Shown here one piece after another: positions 37,757-46,359 of a stretch of 64,000 nucleotides of DNA (positions are counted from its first letter, which is position 1; each line of letters opens with the position of its first letter). Made by a program: the position numbers and the translations under genes. A model generated the notes under the pieces. The model did no database searches. It had not been told where the DNA came from and worked only from the letters and a program-made list of their open reading frames with translations. Where the stretch lies: NCBI RefSeq assembly GCF_025917685.1, contig NZ_CP089518.1:1365001-1429000 (forward strand). The letters run 5' to 3'. Source of the DNA: Bacillus cereus (lineage in GTDB: Bacteria; Bacillota; Bacilli; Bacillales; Bacillaceae_G).

Positions 37757-39073
37757 TTGAAAGAAACGAGAGGAAATGGTTTAGCTTTATTACCACTTGG
37801 TATATTTTTGGCGCTATTTATTGGTTCTGGAATTATTACAGGTGATTTCTATAAATTGCCGATACTTATAGCAATCTCAATTGCTGTAGGAGTCGCTTTA
37901 GCGATGAATCACAAAGAAAGCTTTAATGTGAAAGTGGAGCGATTCGCTAAAGGTGCAGGAAATCCGGATATTATGATTATGGTATTAATTTTTGTTCTTG
38001 CAGGTGCTTTTTCTGAAACAGCTAAAGGAATGGGCGGAGTTGATTCTACAGTTAACTTAGCGTTATCTATTTTGCCGCAAGGATTTATCGTAGCTGGAAT
38101 TTTTATTATCGGGGCATTTATTTCATTAGCGATGGGAACTTCAATGGGAACAATTGCAGCGTTAGCACCAATTGCTGTAGGTATTAGTGGGCAAACTGAT
38201 ATCTCAATTGCACTTGCGATGGCTACTGTTGTTGGCGGAGCGATGTTTGGTGATAATTTATCATTTATTTCAGATACAACAATCGCAGCTGTTCGTTCAC
38301 AAGGAACAGAAATGAAAGATAAGTTTAAAACAAATTTTTTAATTGTATTACCAGCGGCTATTATTACAATTGTTCTATTAGTAATAATTACTTTAGGAAG
38401 TGATACACAAGTTAAAGCACATAGTTTTGACTGGATAAAGATTTTACCATATGCAGGAGTACTTATTACAGCGTTACTTGGTTGGAATGTACTTATTGTG
38501 TTAACTGGTGGAACTGTATTATCTGGTGCTATCGGTCTTATAGATGGAAGTTACACGTTAGAAAGTTTCTTTAAAAGTGTAACGACTGGAATGGGCGGTA
38601 TGATGGAGTTAGTATTACTTGCTATATTAATCGGTGGTATGGTTGAACTGATCCAATATAATGGTGGTATTCAATATTTAATGAATCTTTTAACACGTAA
38701 CATTCGTTCGAAAAAAGGAGCAGAGTTCGGTATTGCTGGTTTAGTGAGTATGACGAATATGTGTACAGCGAATAATACGATTTCAATTATTTTTACTGGT
38801 CCTCTTGCGAAGAACATTGCGGATCAATATGAAATTGATCCACGTAAATCAGCGAGTGTATTAGATCTTTTCTCATGTTGTGTGCAAGGATTAATTCCGT
38901 ATGGTGCTCAAATGTTAACTGCGGCAGGGTTTGCCGCGTTATCTCCAATTGAATTGTTACCATACGCATTTTATCCAATTTTGGTTGGAGTATGTGGAAT
39001 TATTTCTATATTAATTGGTTTCCCGAGGTTTTCTAAAGTGGCGGAAAAGAAAAAGTATCATAAAACAGCATAA
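37757..39073 (+). CDS. metT: NhaC-family antiporter-like carrier, probable methionine transporter
   Basis: 438 residues starting at a TTG at 37757, 8 bases after GGGAGAG; a longer frame from 37697 begins inside the riboswitch terminator and is rejected. About 11 to 12 hydrophobic helices, with family motifs MGTSMGTIAALAPIAVGIS and GDNLSFISDTTIAA. By sequence it belongs to the NhaC Na+/H+ antiporter superfamily. Members behind S-boxes were predicted by comparative genomics to carry methionine (MetT), and the SAM riboswitch here supports that reading. Transport itself is inferred. Confidence 0.82.
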   Translation: MKETRGNGLALLPLGIFLALFIGSGIITGDFYKLPILIAISIAVGVALAMNHKESFNVKVERFAKGAGNPDIMIMVLIFVLAGAFSETAKGMGGVDSTVNLALSILPQGFIVAGIFIIGAFISLAMGTSMGTIAALAPIAVGISGQTDISIALAMATVVGGAMFGDNLSFISDTTIAAVRSQGTEMKDKFKTNFLIVLPAAIITIVLLVIITLGSDTQVKAHSFDWIKILPYAGVLITALLGWNVLIVLTGGTVLSGAIGLIDGSYTLESFFKSVTTGMGGMMELVLLAILIGGMVELIQYNGGIQYLMNLLTRNIRSKKGAEFGIAGLVSMTNMCTANNTISIIFTGPLAKNIADQYEIDPRKSASVLDLFSCCVQGLIPYGAQMLTAAGFAALSPIELLPYAFYPILVGVCGIISILIGFPRFSKVAEKKKYHKTA

Positions 39074-39102
39074 TTAAATATGGATGTTATTCGTAGTAAC
39101 AG

Positions 39103-39137
39103 AAGCCGTACAGAGAATATTCTCTGTACGGCTTTTT
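39103..39137 (+). terminator. Terminator after metT
   Basis: A near-perfect palindrome (AGCCGTACAGAGAAT and its complement) followed by TTTTTA. Confidence 0.9.
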
Positions 39138-39195
39138 ATGCGTGATAAAAGAGGGAATTATCCTATCCTACCTTATGTTTTTACAAAAGGCTGAA

Positions 39196-39223
39196 TTGAA
39201 CTCAGTCTTAAGTCTGAGTTCAA
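39196..39223 (+). promoter_or_regulatory. Palindromic operator upstream of liaI, candidate LiaR site
   Basis: TTGAACTCAG at 39196-39205 is repeated as its exact complement at 39214-39223 with an 8-base spacer. It lies about 80 bases before the liaI start, where the NarL-type regulator LiaR acts in B. subtilis. A weak -10 (TAAGAT, 39264-39269) lies downstream. Confidence 0.6.
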
Positions 39224-39302
39224 AACGGTTCTTAAGCTCGTTATGGAAAAAAGAAAAAATAGTTAAGATAAGAGTATCAAATCGAAGGGAGGCAAGCACA
39301 AG

Positions 39303-39659
39303 ATGAAACAATTTCTAGCGTTTATCGCAGCCGGTATTTTGGCTTTAATTGCTCTTGGTAGTCTTGCTGGTATTGTAGGATTCGCCATTGGAGCAGGAGT
39401 TGTGTACTGGAGCTATAAATCATTTGTGCGAGCTAAATCATTCTTTGGGAAGTTAGCTTGGGGTATTGTTGGTTTAATCGGTTTGTCCATTGCACTTTCT
39501 CATTCCCCAGCATTAATCGGTATCGCAGCATTAGTAGTCTTATACTACGGATACCGTGAGTGGAAGAAAGAAAAAAATGTAGTTGTTGATTCTGCTCCAG
39601 AAAGTTCTAAACCATATAGCAACTTTGAAGATGAGTGGAACAAGTTAATGAAAAACTAA
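39303..39659 (+). CDS. liaI: LiaI-like membrane protein
   Basis: 118 residues, with two or three hydrophobic segments (residues about 5-35, 50-65 and 68-85) and a charged cytoplasmic tail. Resembles LiaI, the membrane anchor that places the PspA-like protein LiaH at the membrane under envelope stress. Identification rests on position directly upstream of a liaH homologue and of liaFSR. RBS GGGAGG. The B. subtilis gene liaG is absent from this cluster. Confidence 0.78.
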   Translation: MKQFLAFIAAGILALIALGSLAGIVGFAIGAGVVYWSYKSFVRAKSFFGKLAWGIVGLIGLSIALSHSPALIGIAALVVLYYGYREWKKEKNVVVDSAPESSKPYSNFEDEWNKLMKN

Positions 39660-39704
39660 TATAAAATAAATCAAATTATAAAGTAGAAGAGAGGAAGATT
39701 TATA

Positions 39705-40367
39705 ATGAAACAATCTTTATTCGGACGTGTACGCGATGCAATTTTAGCTGATTTTCATAACGTGTTAGATGAGAAAGAAAGAAAAAATCCAATTGCTATG
39801 TTAAACCAATATTTACGCGATAGTGAGCGTGAAATAACAAAAATTGAGAAGTTAATTCAGCGTCATAAAACATTAAAATCTAACTTCGCTCGTGAACTTG
39901 AGCAAGCACGTTATTTCGTTAATAAAAGATCAAAGCAAGCTATCATCGCACAAGAAGCAGGCGAATTACAATTGCATGAACGTGCATTAGAAGAAGTAGC
40001 GTATTATGAAGGGCAAGTAACTCGCTTAGAAGAAATGTATGCTGGTGTTGTAGAGCAAATTGATGAGTTAGAGCGTCGTCTTTCAGAAATGAAAAATAAA
40101 TTAAAAGAAATGAACGCAAAGCGTATGGAATTAATGGCACGTGAAAATATGGCGCATGCAAACCGCCGTATGAATACTGCTATTCATAAAATGGATGAAA
40201 ATAATCCGTTCTTACGATTCGAAGAGATTGAAGATCACATTCGTGACTTAGAGCTTCGTATAAATGAAGAGCATGAGCGTGATACATTTGATATGAAAAT
40301 TGCAAAACTTGAGCGTGAAATGAAAGAGAAAAATGAAGTATCGTTAACGAAAGAAGTAACAAAATAA
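39705..40367 (+). CDS. liaH: PspA/IM30 family protein LiaH
   Basis: 220 residues, nearly all helical coiled coil, from MKQSLFGRVRDAILADFHNVLDE to a charged tail. It fits PspA/Vipp1/LiaH, which form large rings and protect the membrane. It has the PspA opening pattern with DP/NPIAMLNQYLRD near residue 30. It lies 45 bases after liaI and should be the main target of LiaR. Confidence 0.9.
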   Translation: MKQSLFGRVRDAILADFHNVLDEKERKNPIAMLNQYLRDSEREITKIEKLIQRHKTLKSNFARELEQARYFVNKRSKQAIIAQEAGELQLHERALEEVAYYEGQVTRLEEMYAGVVEQIDELERRLSEMKNKLKEMNAKRMELMARENMAHANRRMNTAIHKMDENNPFLRFEEIEDHIRDLELRINEEHERDTFDMKIAKLEREMKEKNEVSLTKEVTK

Positions 40368-40397
40368 TTGTAGTATATAATAAAACAGGCTTATGAT
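40368..40397 (+). promoter_or_regulatory. Candidate second promoter for liaFSR
   Basis: TTGTAG at 40368-40373 and TATGAT at 40392-40397, 18 bases apart, would allow basal expression of the sensor genes independent of liaIH. Confidence 0.45.
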
Positions 40398-40405
40398 ATA
40401 GTGAT

Positions 40406-40442
40406 AGAAGAAAAGGTGTTGGAAAGCAATGCCTTTTCTTCT
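40406..40442 (+). repeat. Hairpin between liaH and liaF
   Basis: An 11-bp perfect stem (AGAAGAAAAGG with CCTTTTCTTCT) around a 15-base loop, with no T-run after it. It may limit read-through or protect the liaIH message, matching the expected high liaIH to liaFSR ratio. Confidence 0.6.
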
Positions 40443-40474
40443 ATGTATATGTGACAAAGAGGGGGGGAGCTGAA

Positions 40475-41215
40475 ATGAAGAAGCACTTTTCAAAAACACA
40501 ATTAATGGGGATGCTCCTCATCATATTTGGATTCGGTCTTTTTCTTGATATGATACTCGGACATTTTGAACCAGGTGGTCTAATTTTTGCATTTATTATG
40601 ATTATGTTTGGAAGGCATTACCGAAAGAAAAATCGTTATGTAAGAGGGAATGTATTTTTATTTGTCGGTGGTATTGTATTCTTATTCTTCTTATTTTCAT
40701 CAGCAGCATTCGTACTTGTTGTATTTGCTTGTTTAGCTTTAATTGGTTATCAACTTATTCAACAAGGACATCAGCAAAAAGCAATGAAAGTTGAAATTAA
40801 AGAAAAGGGATATATAGATGAAGAAAAACAAATATATCGTACAGAACCGTATATAAAAAATATGTTCGTAGGTAATGTACGAATGATGGATCATATTTAT
40901 GAACTTGAGGATATTAATGTCCAATATGGTGCTTGTGATGTCGAGATTGATTTAACAACTGCGATGATTCCAGAGGGAGAAACGGTAATTGTTATTCGGG
41001 GAGTCGTTGGTAATATTCGTTTATATGTGCCATATGATATCGAACTGTCTTTAAATCATTCTGTTATTGTTGGGCGAGTGCTCTTGCCGGGACACGAAGA
41101 AACAGGATTTAACCGTAATGTTACGTTTAGAACAGAACAGTATAAAGAAGCTCCTCGCCGTATAAAAATTATTTCTTCGCTTGTCGTAGGCGATACGGAA
41201 GTGAGGAAAGTATAA
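40475..41215 (+). CDS. liaF: LiaF, inhibitor of the LiaSR two-component system
   Basis: 246 residues from the ATG at 40475 behind GGGGGGGAG; an upstream in-frame start at 40451 overlaps that site. Four N-terminal membrane helices, then a cytoplasmic beta-rich DUF2154-type domain (DVEIDLTTAMIPEGE, VVIRGVVGNIRLYVPYDIEL, SSLVVGDTEV). It keeps LiaS quiet without stress. It overlaps liaS by one base. Confidence 0.9.
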   Translation: MKKHFSKTQLMGMLLIIFGFGLFLDMILGHFEPGGLIFAFIMIMFGRHYRKKNRYVRGNVFLFVGGIVFLFFLFSSAAFVLVVFACLALIGYQLIQQGHQQKAMKVEIKEKGYIDEEKQIYRTEPYIKNMFVGNVRMMDHIYELEDINVQYGACDVEIDLTTAMIPEGETVIVIRGVVGNIRLYVPYDIELSLNHSVIVGRVLLPGHEETGFNRNVTFRTEQYKEAPRRIKIISSLVVGDTEVRKV

Positions 41216-42270
41216 TGAAAAAACAAAAGAATATTTCGTGGATGTATATTCGTTATTCTATGTTGTCCTCTGTGAGTATCGCACTTATTTGTACAATTGT
41301 ATATGTATGGAAAAGCGAACAACAAGTTTATGATTTACTATGGAAAGAATCCATTGCTTCTGTTCCAATTGGCTTGTTTATTATGAGTACTAGTCTTCTT
41401 ATCGGAGGAATTGTAGGGTATGCAATCGGTTATTATATAGAGCAGCGTATACAAGGATTAAATACTTTTCTATTTGAAGTAGAACGAGGGAATTTTCCGA
41501 GTGATGTTTCGTTTACTGCGGATGATGAATTTCATGAAGTGGAACGAAAAGTAATCGTTCTGGCTCGTCGATTAGAGGAGCAAGCTGGGCTATTTCAAAA
41601 AGTAACAAATGAACGAGCCCATTGGAATGAAGAGATGAGACAAGAAGCGATTTCTCAAGAAAGGCATCGATTAGCGAGAGAGCTGCATGATTCTGTAAGT
41701 CAGCAGCTTTTTGCAATGTCGATGATGATGTCAGCTATTAATGAACAAGTAGCTGAAATTCCAGGCACGACGAAAAAACAGTTGCAGCTTGTTGAGAATA
41801 TGGTTGTAAATGCACAATCAGAAATGAGAGCATTGCTCCTTCATTTACGCCCAGTGCAGTTAGAAGGTAAGAAACTAACAGAGGGTATAGAAGAATTATT
41901 AACAGAACTGTCTAGAAAGCAACATATGAAAATTGAATGGTTAATTGAACCAATTCAATTAAAAAAAGGTGTAGAAGATCATTTATTCCGTATTGTACAA
42001 GAGGCGTTGTCTAATACTTTACGGCATGCGAAGGCAAAGAAAACCGAAGTACGCCTACGTAAAATTGATCAATATGCGATTTTGAAAATTATTGATGATG
42101 GTGTTGGTTTTAAAGTTGGGGTTAATAAGGCAGGTTCATACGGCTTAAGATCAATGCAAGAGCGAGTTCATGAAATTGGTGGTACATTAAAAGTGCTTAG
42201 TTTTCCAAATAAAGGTACGCAAATAGAAGTGAAAGTACCGATTATGATTGAGAGAGGGGGAGAGTCATGA
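41215..42270 (+). CDS. liaS: Sensor histidine kinase LiaS
   Basis: 351 residues. Two membrane helices with a very short extracytoplasmic loop (intramembrane-sensing type), a HAMP-like linker, HisKA_3 phosphoacceptor His158 in [19 protein letters not shown], and an HATPase with [12 protein letters not shown] and GLRSMQERV. It senses antimicrobials acting on lipid II and phosphorylates LiaR. It overlaps liaF by one and liaR by four bases. Confidence 0.93.
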   Translation: MKKQKNISWMYIRYSMLSSVSIALICTIVYVWKSEQQVYDLLWKESIASVPIGLFIMSTSLLIGGIVGYAIGYYIEQRIQGLNTFLFEVERGNFPSDVSFTADDEFHEVERKVIVLARRLEEQAGLFQKVTNERAHWNEEMRQEAISQERHRLARELHDSVSQQLFAMSMMMSAINEQVAEIPGTTKKQLQLVENMVVNAQSEMRALLLHLRPVQLEGKKLTEGIEELLTELSRKQHMKIEWLIEPIQLKKGVEDHLFRIVQEALSNTLRHAKAKKTEVRLRKIDQYAILKIIDDGVGFKVGVNKAGSYGLRSMQERVHEIGGTLKVLSFPNKGTQIEVKVPIMIERGGES

Positions 42271-42899
42271 TAAAAGTATTACTAGTTGATGACCATGAAA
42301 TGGTTCGAATGGGTGTATCAGCATATTTATCAACACAGCCAGATATTGAAGTAGTTGGAGAAGCTGAAAATGGAAGAAAAGGTTCAGAGTTAGCACTGCA
42401 ATTAAGACCGGATATTATTTTGATGGATCTTGTCATGGATGAGATGGACGGTGTTGAAGCAACACGTGCTATTATTCAGGAATGGCCAGAAGCGAAAATT
42501 GTGGTTGTAACGAGCTTTTTAGATGATGAGAAGTTGTATCCTGTTATTGAGGCGGGGGCGACAAGTTATTTATTAAAAACATCAAGAGCGAGTGATATAG
42601 CAGACGCTGTACGAGCTACTTATGATGGAGAAACGGTATTAGAGCCAAAAGTTACTGGCAAAATGATGTCTCGTATGCGTCAGAAGAAAGAACAACCTTT
42701 GCATGAGGAGTTAACAGAAAGAGAGTCTGAAATTTTGTTATTAATTGCAGAGGGGAAAAGTAATCAAGAGATTGCAGATGAGTTGTTTATTGCCCTCAAA
42801 ACAGTAAAGACACATGTGAGTAATATATTAAATAAGCTAAATGTAAGTGACAGGACACAGGCGGTTATTTATGCGTTTAGACATCAATTGACGAAATAA
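42267..42899 (+). CDS. liaR: Response regulator LiaR
   Basis: 210 residues, NarL/FixJ type. Receiver domain with Asp54 in [11 protein letters not shown], Thr in VVVTSF and Lys in YLLKTS. C-terminal LuxR-type helix-turn-helix with [22 protein letters not shown] and [19 protein letters not shown]. It is the predicted activator of liaIH through the palindrome at 39196-39223. Followed by a terminator. Confidence 0.94.
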   Translation: MIKVLLVDDHEMVRMGVSAYLSTQPDIEVVGEAENGRKGSELALQLRPDIILMDLVMDEMDGVEATRAIIQEWPEAKIVVVTSFLDDEKLYPVIEAGATSYLLKTSRASDIADAVRATYDGETVLEPKVTGKMMSRMRQKKEQPLHEELTERESEILLLIAEGKSNQEIADELFIALKTVKTHVSNILNKLNVSDRTQAVIYAFRHQLTK

Positions 42900-42905
42900 G
42901 AAGGA

Positions 42906-42936
42906 GGCTTTGACTATATATGGTCAAAGCTTTTTG
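42906..42936 (+). terminator. Terminator after liaR
   Basis: GCTTTGAC pairs with GGTCAAAGC around TATATAT, then TTTTT. Confidence 0.85.
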
Positions 42937-42965
42937 TTGACGCTTAACATTGTAAGCGTTATCAT
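42937..42965 (+). promoter_or_regulatory. Promoter with overlapping cre site
   Basis: TTGACG at 42937-42942 and TATCAT at 42960-42965 with a 17-base spacer. TGTAAGCGTTATCA at 42951-42964 fits the cre consensus at every position and covers the spacer and -10, so CcpA should repress the next gene on good carbon sources. Confidence 0.65.
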
Positions 42966-43002
42966 TATATTGTTAACAGTACATACAAAGGGGAGAGAGT
43001 GT

Positions 43003-43266
43003 ATGTTAGTTCAAACGATATTTGGAATGGATGAAACGAAAAAATTAGGTAACTATGTGAATGCGTTGCAAGCACTTTGTGAACAATATGATATTGAAAC
43101 AGATCGTATCGCAATTATCGAGGCGACAGAAGAATATTATTTATTTCTAGTAAAGCAAGAAGATTGCTATGATGTTGTAAAAGTAGAAACAGTGGATACG
43201 AATATTGATTACTATACGAAAGCTTATAAAGTGAGTAGCTTTAATCATACTTCTTATCAAATGTAA
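43003..43266 (+). CDS. Small soluble protein, unknown, probably catabolite-controlled
   Basis: 87 residues from the ATG at 43003, preceded by AAAGGGGAG; the longer open frame from 42910 spans the promoter and is rejected. Acidic and Tyr-rich (EATEEYYLFLV, NIDYYTKAYKV), with no membrane segment. I do not recognise the family. Its promoter carries a perfect cre match. Confidence 0.65.
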   Translation: MLVQTIFGMDETKKLGNYVNALQALCEQYDIETDRIAIIEATEEYYLFLVKQEDCYDVVKVETVDTNIDYYTKAYKVSSFNHTSYQM

Positions 43267-43294
43267 AAAAACTCCCAAAATGGGAGTTTTTTTT
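43265..43294. terminator. Bidirectional terminator
   Basis: AAAAAACTCCC pairs with GGGAGTTTTTT around four bases. It serves the small gene and brnQ, which converge here. Confidence 0.88.
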
Positions 43295-44648
43295 ATGATG
43301 CTTTTGATTCAGGTGAATTATCCGTTAATGGTACAGTTTTTGCACCACTTAATTTTGCGATAGCAAAACCGATAATAGCCCCAACTAATGCTGGTACTAA
43401 CCAGCCAATTCCTTCATTATACAATGGAATAAACTCAAAATAAGATGTGATAAATGAAACAGGAATATTCCCTTGTTTTAATCCGTCAAAAACGCTCACA
43501 ATCGCTGTTCCGATTAAAGCACATACATAAACAGATCGATAGCCACCGAAATATTTATGAAGTAATGATAATAACACGAGTACAATTGCAACTGGATATA
43601 CAACAAGTAAAATAGGAACAGAGATTGCGATAATTTTTGTTAAACCTAAGTTGGCAACTAATAATCCTAACAAGCAAATGACACTTGCTAACATTTTGTA
43701 TGAAAATTTTGTCAATAATGTTGAGAAGTATTGACTGCATGCAGATACAAGTCCAACGCATGTTGTTAAGCAAGCGAGTGTAACGATAAGAGATAATAGA
43801 ATTAGACCATATGGACCGAATAATTGTTGTACGATAACGGTAAGTAGCTGTCCCCCATTTTTTGCGTATCCGAGAGAGGCACTAGTTGTACCGAGCCAGC
43901 CAAGTGCACCATATACAAGTACGAGACCAGTAGCGGCAATAAGTCCTGCTTTTGCTGTTGCGATGGCAATTGATTTACGATCACTCACACCTTTTGAGCG
44001 AATTGCATTTACAACGATAATCCCAAATGCAAGTGCTGAAATGGTATCCATCGTTAAGTATCCTTCCATAAAACCTTTGAAAATTGGAGAAGTTTGATAC
44101 TCTTGCATGGCTGGTCCAGATTGCCCGAGGGGTGTAAATACACTCTTAACGAATAATAAAAAAATAGAGAGTAATAAAATAGGTGTTAATACACTTCCGA
44201 TACGATCGACGAGCTTAGAAGGGTTTAAACTAAGCCAAAATACGATAGAAAAGAAGATGACTGTGTATAAAAATAGCACTAGGCTGCTAGAGCGAATGGT
44301 TTCTGGTAAGAAAGAACTAACTCCCATTTCATAAGCGACATTAGCAACACGTGGAATGCCCATAGATGGACCAATTGCAATGTATACAACTACTGTAAAG
44401 AAAATTCCGAATAATGGGTGAACATGACTTGCAAGTTGCTGCATTCCATTTCCTGATAAAGAAATAGCGATAACAGTAAGTAACGGTAAACCAACTCCTG
44501 TTAGTAAAAAGCCAATCATCGCTGGCCAAAAGTTTTCACCAGCATTTTGTCCAAGCATTGGAGGGAAAATTAAATTTCCTGCCCCAAAAAATAAAGAAAA
44601 TAGCATAAGGCCTGTGAAAAAAACATGTTTTTTTGATACAGTGTTCAT
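43293..44648 (-). CDS. brnQ: Branched-chain amino acid:cation symporter (LIVCS family)
   Basis: 451 residues from the ATG at 44648 with AAGGAGG; a longer frame from 44675 is rejected. About 12 membrane helices. BrnQ signature FFGAGNLIFPPMLGQNAGENFWPAMIGFL near the N terminus. It takes up Leu, Ile and Val with Na+ or H+. A T-box leader with an apparent Ile specifier lies directly upstream, so uptake and synthesis (ilvB at 2.4 kb) answer to the same tRNA. B. cereus genomes have several brnQ copies. Confidence 0.93.
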   Translation of the reverse strand: MNTVSKKHVFFTGLMLFSLFFGAGNLIFPPMLGQNAGENFWPAMIGFLLTGVGLPLLTVIAISLSGNGMQQLASHVHPLFGIFFTVVVYIAIGPSMGIPRVANVAYEMGVSSFLPETIRSSSLVLFLYTVIFFSIVFWLSLNPSKLVDRIGSVLTPILLLSIFLLFVKSVFTPLGQSGPAMQEYQTSPIFKGFMEGYLTMDTISALAFGIIVVNAIRSKGVSDRKSIAIATAKAGLIAATGLVLVYGALGWLGTTSASLGYAKNGGQLLTVIVQQLFGPYGLILLSLIVTLACLTTCVGLVSACSQYFSTLLTKFSYKMLASVICLLGLLVANLGLTKIIAISVPILLVVYPVAIVLVLLSLLHKYFGGYRSVYVCALIGTAIVSVFDGLKQGNIPVSFITSYFEFIPLYNEGIGWLVPALVGAIIGFAIAKLSGAKTVPLTDNSPESKAS

Positions 44649-44686
44649 TGTTTTTCCTCCTTTTTGTAAATTCATGGTAAGAACAC

Positions 44687-44718
44687 AAAAAACTCGTCCC
44701 TAAAGAAAGGGACGAGTT
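44687..44718 (-). terminator. T-box terminator of brnQ
   Basis: AACTCGTCCC pairs with GGGACGAGTT around eight bases; on the minus strand TTTTTT follows. Confidence 0.88.
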
Positions 44719-44955
44719 ATATTTACCCGCGATACCACCCTAATTTATACATGTAGAAATAAATCTATATGTATACGGCTTTGCAACGTACAACATGATA
44801 CGTGTTCCTTGTAACGGGGGACATCCGGTAAGAACTTACTTCAGCATTCGGTTCTACTTCTCGGAGATGATTTTCGGTTAAGCACTGAACGTTGGCTTTC
44901 AGCAAATCGCCAACTCTCTGGGGAACAGTCCTATAACGTACTCGTTCTCGTCAAT
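44687..44955 (-). promoter_or_regulatory. T-box leader of brnQ, apparent Ile specifier
   Basis: Read on the minus strand: stem I with an AGTA strand (near 44941), the CAGAGAGTTGGCGATTTGCTG-type apex, a specifier loop GAAA-ATC-ATC with ATC at 44869-44871, and the T-box GGGTGGTATCGCGGG at 44726-44740. A terminator follows at 44691-44718. The register of the specifier is not fully certain, but ATC (Ile) fits brnQ. Confidence 0.83.
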
Positions 44956-44982
44956 GAATTTTTATTCAAGTATTCTGACAGT

Positions 44983-45011
44983 ATTTTCACATGTTTTTTT
45001 TAGAAAGTCAA
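44983..45011 (-). promoter_or_regulatory. Promoter of the brnQ T-box transcript
   Basis: On the minus strand TTGACT (45006-45011) and an extended -10 TGTGAAAAT (-10 hexamer at 44983-44988), 17 bases apart. Confidence 0.5.
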
Positions 45012-45225
45012 CATATTTTTTGGGAAATATATTTACCTGTAGAAATATAGCTGAGAATATAAGGTTGAATGCTGTTTGTAAAAATGCTGTAAAACATTAT
45101 AGGGAATTGTAAAGTTTATGGAGAAAATCGATATTTATAGGAGTAAAGAAGGTATTGTTAGAATTTACAGAGAATAATACAACAATCCACTTGCTGGAAA
45201 GAACAAACCAAAAGAGGTGACTGAA

Positions 45226-45435
45226 ATGCTTGCGATGGGAGTATTATTTGGCATTATTGCTATAATTGGTTTTATGTGGTTATATTATTCGCGTTCGTTT
45301 AAACAAGCAGAAGTTTTACTCTTTCAAAAAGGTAGTTTGTTGACAAATCAGTCTAGATATTTAGTATGTCCGAAGTGTGGAAGTGCACAGGCCAGGAGTG
45401 GAGGATATCAAGAGTGTTGCAAAATTAGATTATGA
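45226..45435 (+). CDS. Small membrane protein with zinc-ribbon-like motif
   Basis: 69 residues from the ATG at 45226, set by AGAGGTGA; the in-frame GTG at 45217 is part of that site. One N-terminal hydrophobic helix (LAMGVLFGIIAIIGFMWLYY), then a cytoplasmic part with CPKCGSAQ and a later CC pair that could bind zinc. The C terminus is abrupt, so a shortened relative is possible. Not recognised further. Confidence 0.6.
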   Translation: MLAMGVLFGIIAIIGFMWLYYSRSFKQAEVLLFQKGSLLTNQSRYLVCPKCGSAQARSGGYQECCKIRL

Positions 45436-45436
45436 A

Positions 45437-45474
45437 AGAAGGAAGCCTCACATTATTTTGTGAGGCTTCCTTCC
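45437..45474. terminator. Bidirectional terminator
   Basis: AAGGAAGCCTCACA pairs with TGTGAGGCTTCCTT around six bases, between converging genes. Confidence 0.85.
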
Positions 45475-46251
45475 TTACAATTTCATGGCGCTCCAAATGG
45501 TCCAACGATCTCTTTCGATAATAGGAGAGACGTTTTGTAATGCTGTTTGGATATGAAGTAGAAGTTGAGAAAGTTCATGATCTGTTAATTCATATAGAAT
45601 GGATCGTCCGGTTCGGGGAGATAGGTCTTGTAGCAATGCTTCTACAGAATTATGTGTTTTTCGTACTTCCCATTGTGTTTGTATGGGGGACGCTTGAAGA
45701 GAATATTGTTGTAATTCTTGCTGTATAGTAGTGGTTTTTGGTCTTCTTTTTGATTCTATTTCAATGAGTTTTGGAAATACAGAGAAAAAGTATCCACGAA
45801 TGTGTTCAGGGCTTCCTGGAATTGTACAATCTTCAATAGTTCGGTCTTGTAAAATCAGTATACCGCCTTTTTTTAATATGCGAGAAGCCTCTCGTATAAA
45901 AATAGGGATATTTTGTAAGTGGTGAATGACGGCACGCGAAATGATAAGGTCGAATGTTTCGTTAGGGTATGGAATGTTGTGCGCATCACCGTGAATGAAT
46001 GAAATGTTTGGGAAGCCGTTACAGTTTTCTTTTGCAGCTTGTAATATTTCTTTTGAAAAATCAAGCCCAACAACACTTTTGGCTCCCATAAGAGCAAGTT
46101 CTTTCGTATAAATGCCGCCACCACAACCTATATCAATTACTTGTTTATTTTGCACATCTACAATATTGTTTATTGTTTCCTGCCATGAAATATGTGCGTT
46201 ACGACTTGCATACGTATACCTATTATTTGCATCATGAAAATTAATGGACAT
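45475..46251 (-). CDS. Class I SAM-dependent methyltransferase
   Basis: 258 residues. Methyltransf_11-type fold: motif I VIDIGCGGGIYTKEL (residues about 38-52), GLDFSKEIL, HGDAHNIPYPNETFDLIISRAVIHHL and RILKKGGILILQDR. The substrate is unknown; UbiE/small-molecule type by pattern. Start ATG behind GGGAGG. A helical C-terminal half (about 170-258) probably binds the substrate. Monocistronic on the minus strand. Confidence 0.85.
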   Translation of the reverse strand: MSINFHDANNRYTYASRNAHISWQETINNIVDVQNKQVIDIGCGGGIYTKELALMGAKSVVGLDFSKEILQAAKENCNGFPNISFIHGDAHNIPYPNETFDLIISRAVIHHLQNIPIFIREASRILKKGGILILQDRTIEDCTIPGSPEHIRGYFFSVFPKLIEIESKRRPKTTTIQQELQQYSLQASPIQTQWEVRKTHNSVEALLQDLSPRTGRSILYELTDHELSQLLLHIQTALQNVSPIIERDRWTIWSAMKL

Positions 46252-46359
46252 TGTAAAATCCTCCCTTCAGTGTATAGTATAGCTCATTCTATATAATGTA
46301 ACGTTTTTGTTTTATGTATGAGGATTATAAGAATTTCTTATTGGAAAAGGAGAATTGAT

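Noticed and set aside
42910..43002. Hydrophobic N-terminal extension of the 87-residue protein
   Set aside because: It would span the liaR terminator and the promoter; the ATG at 43003 has a clear ribosome binding site.
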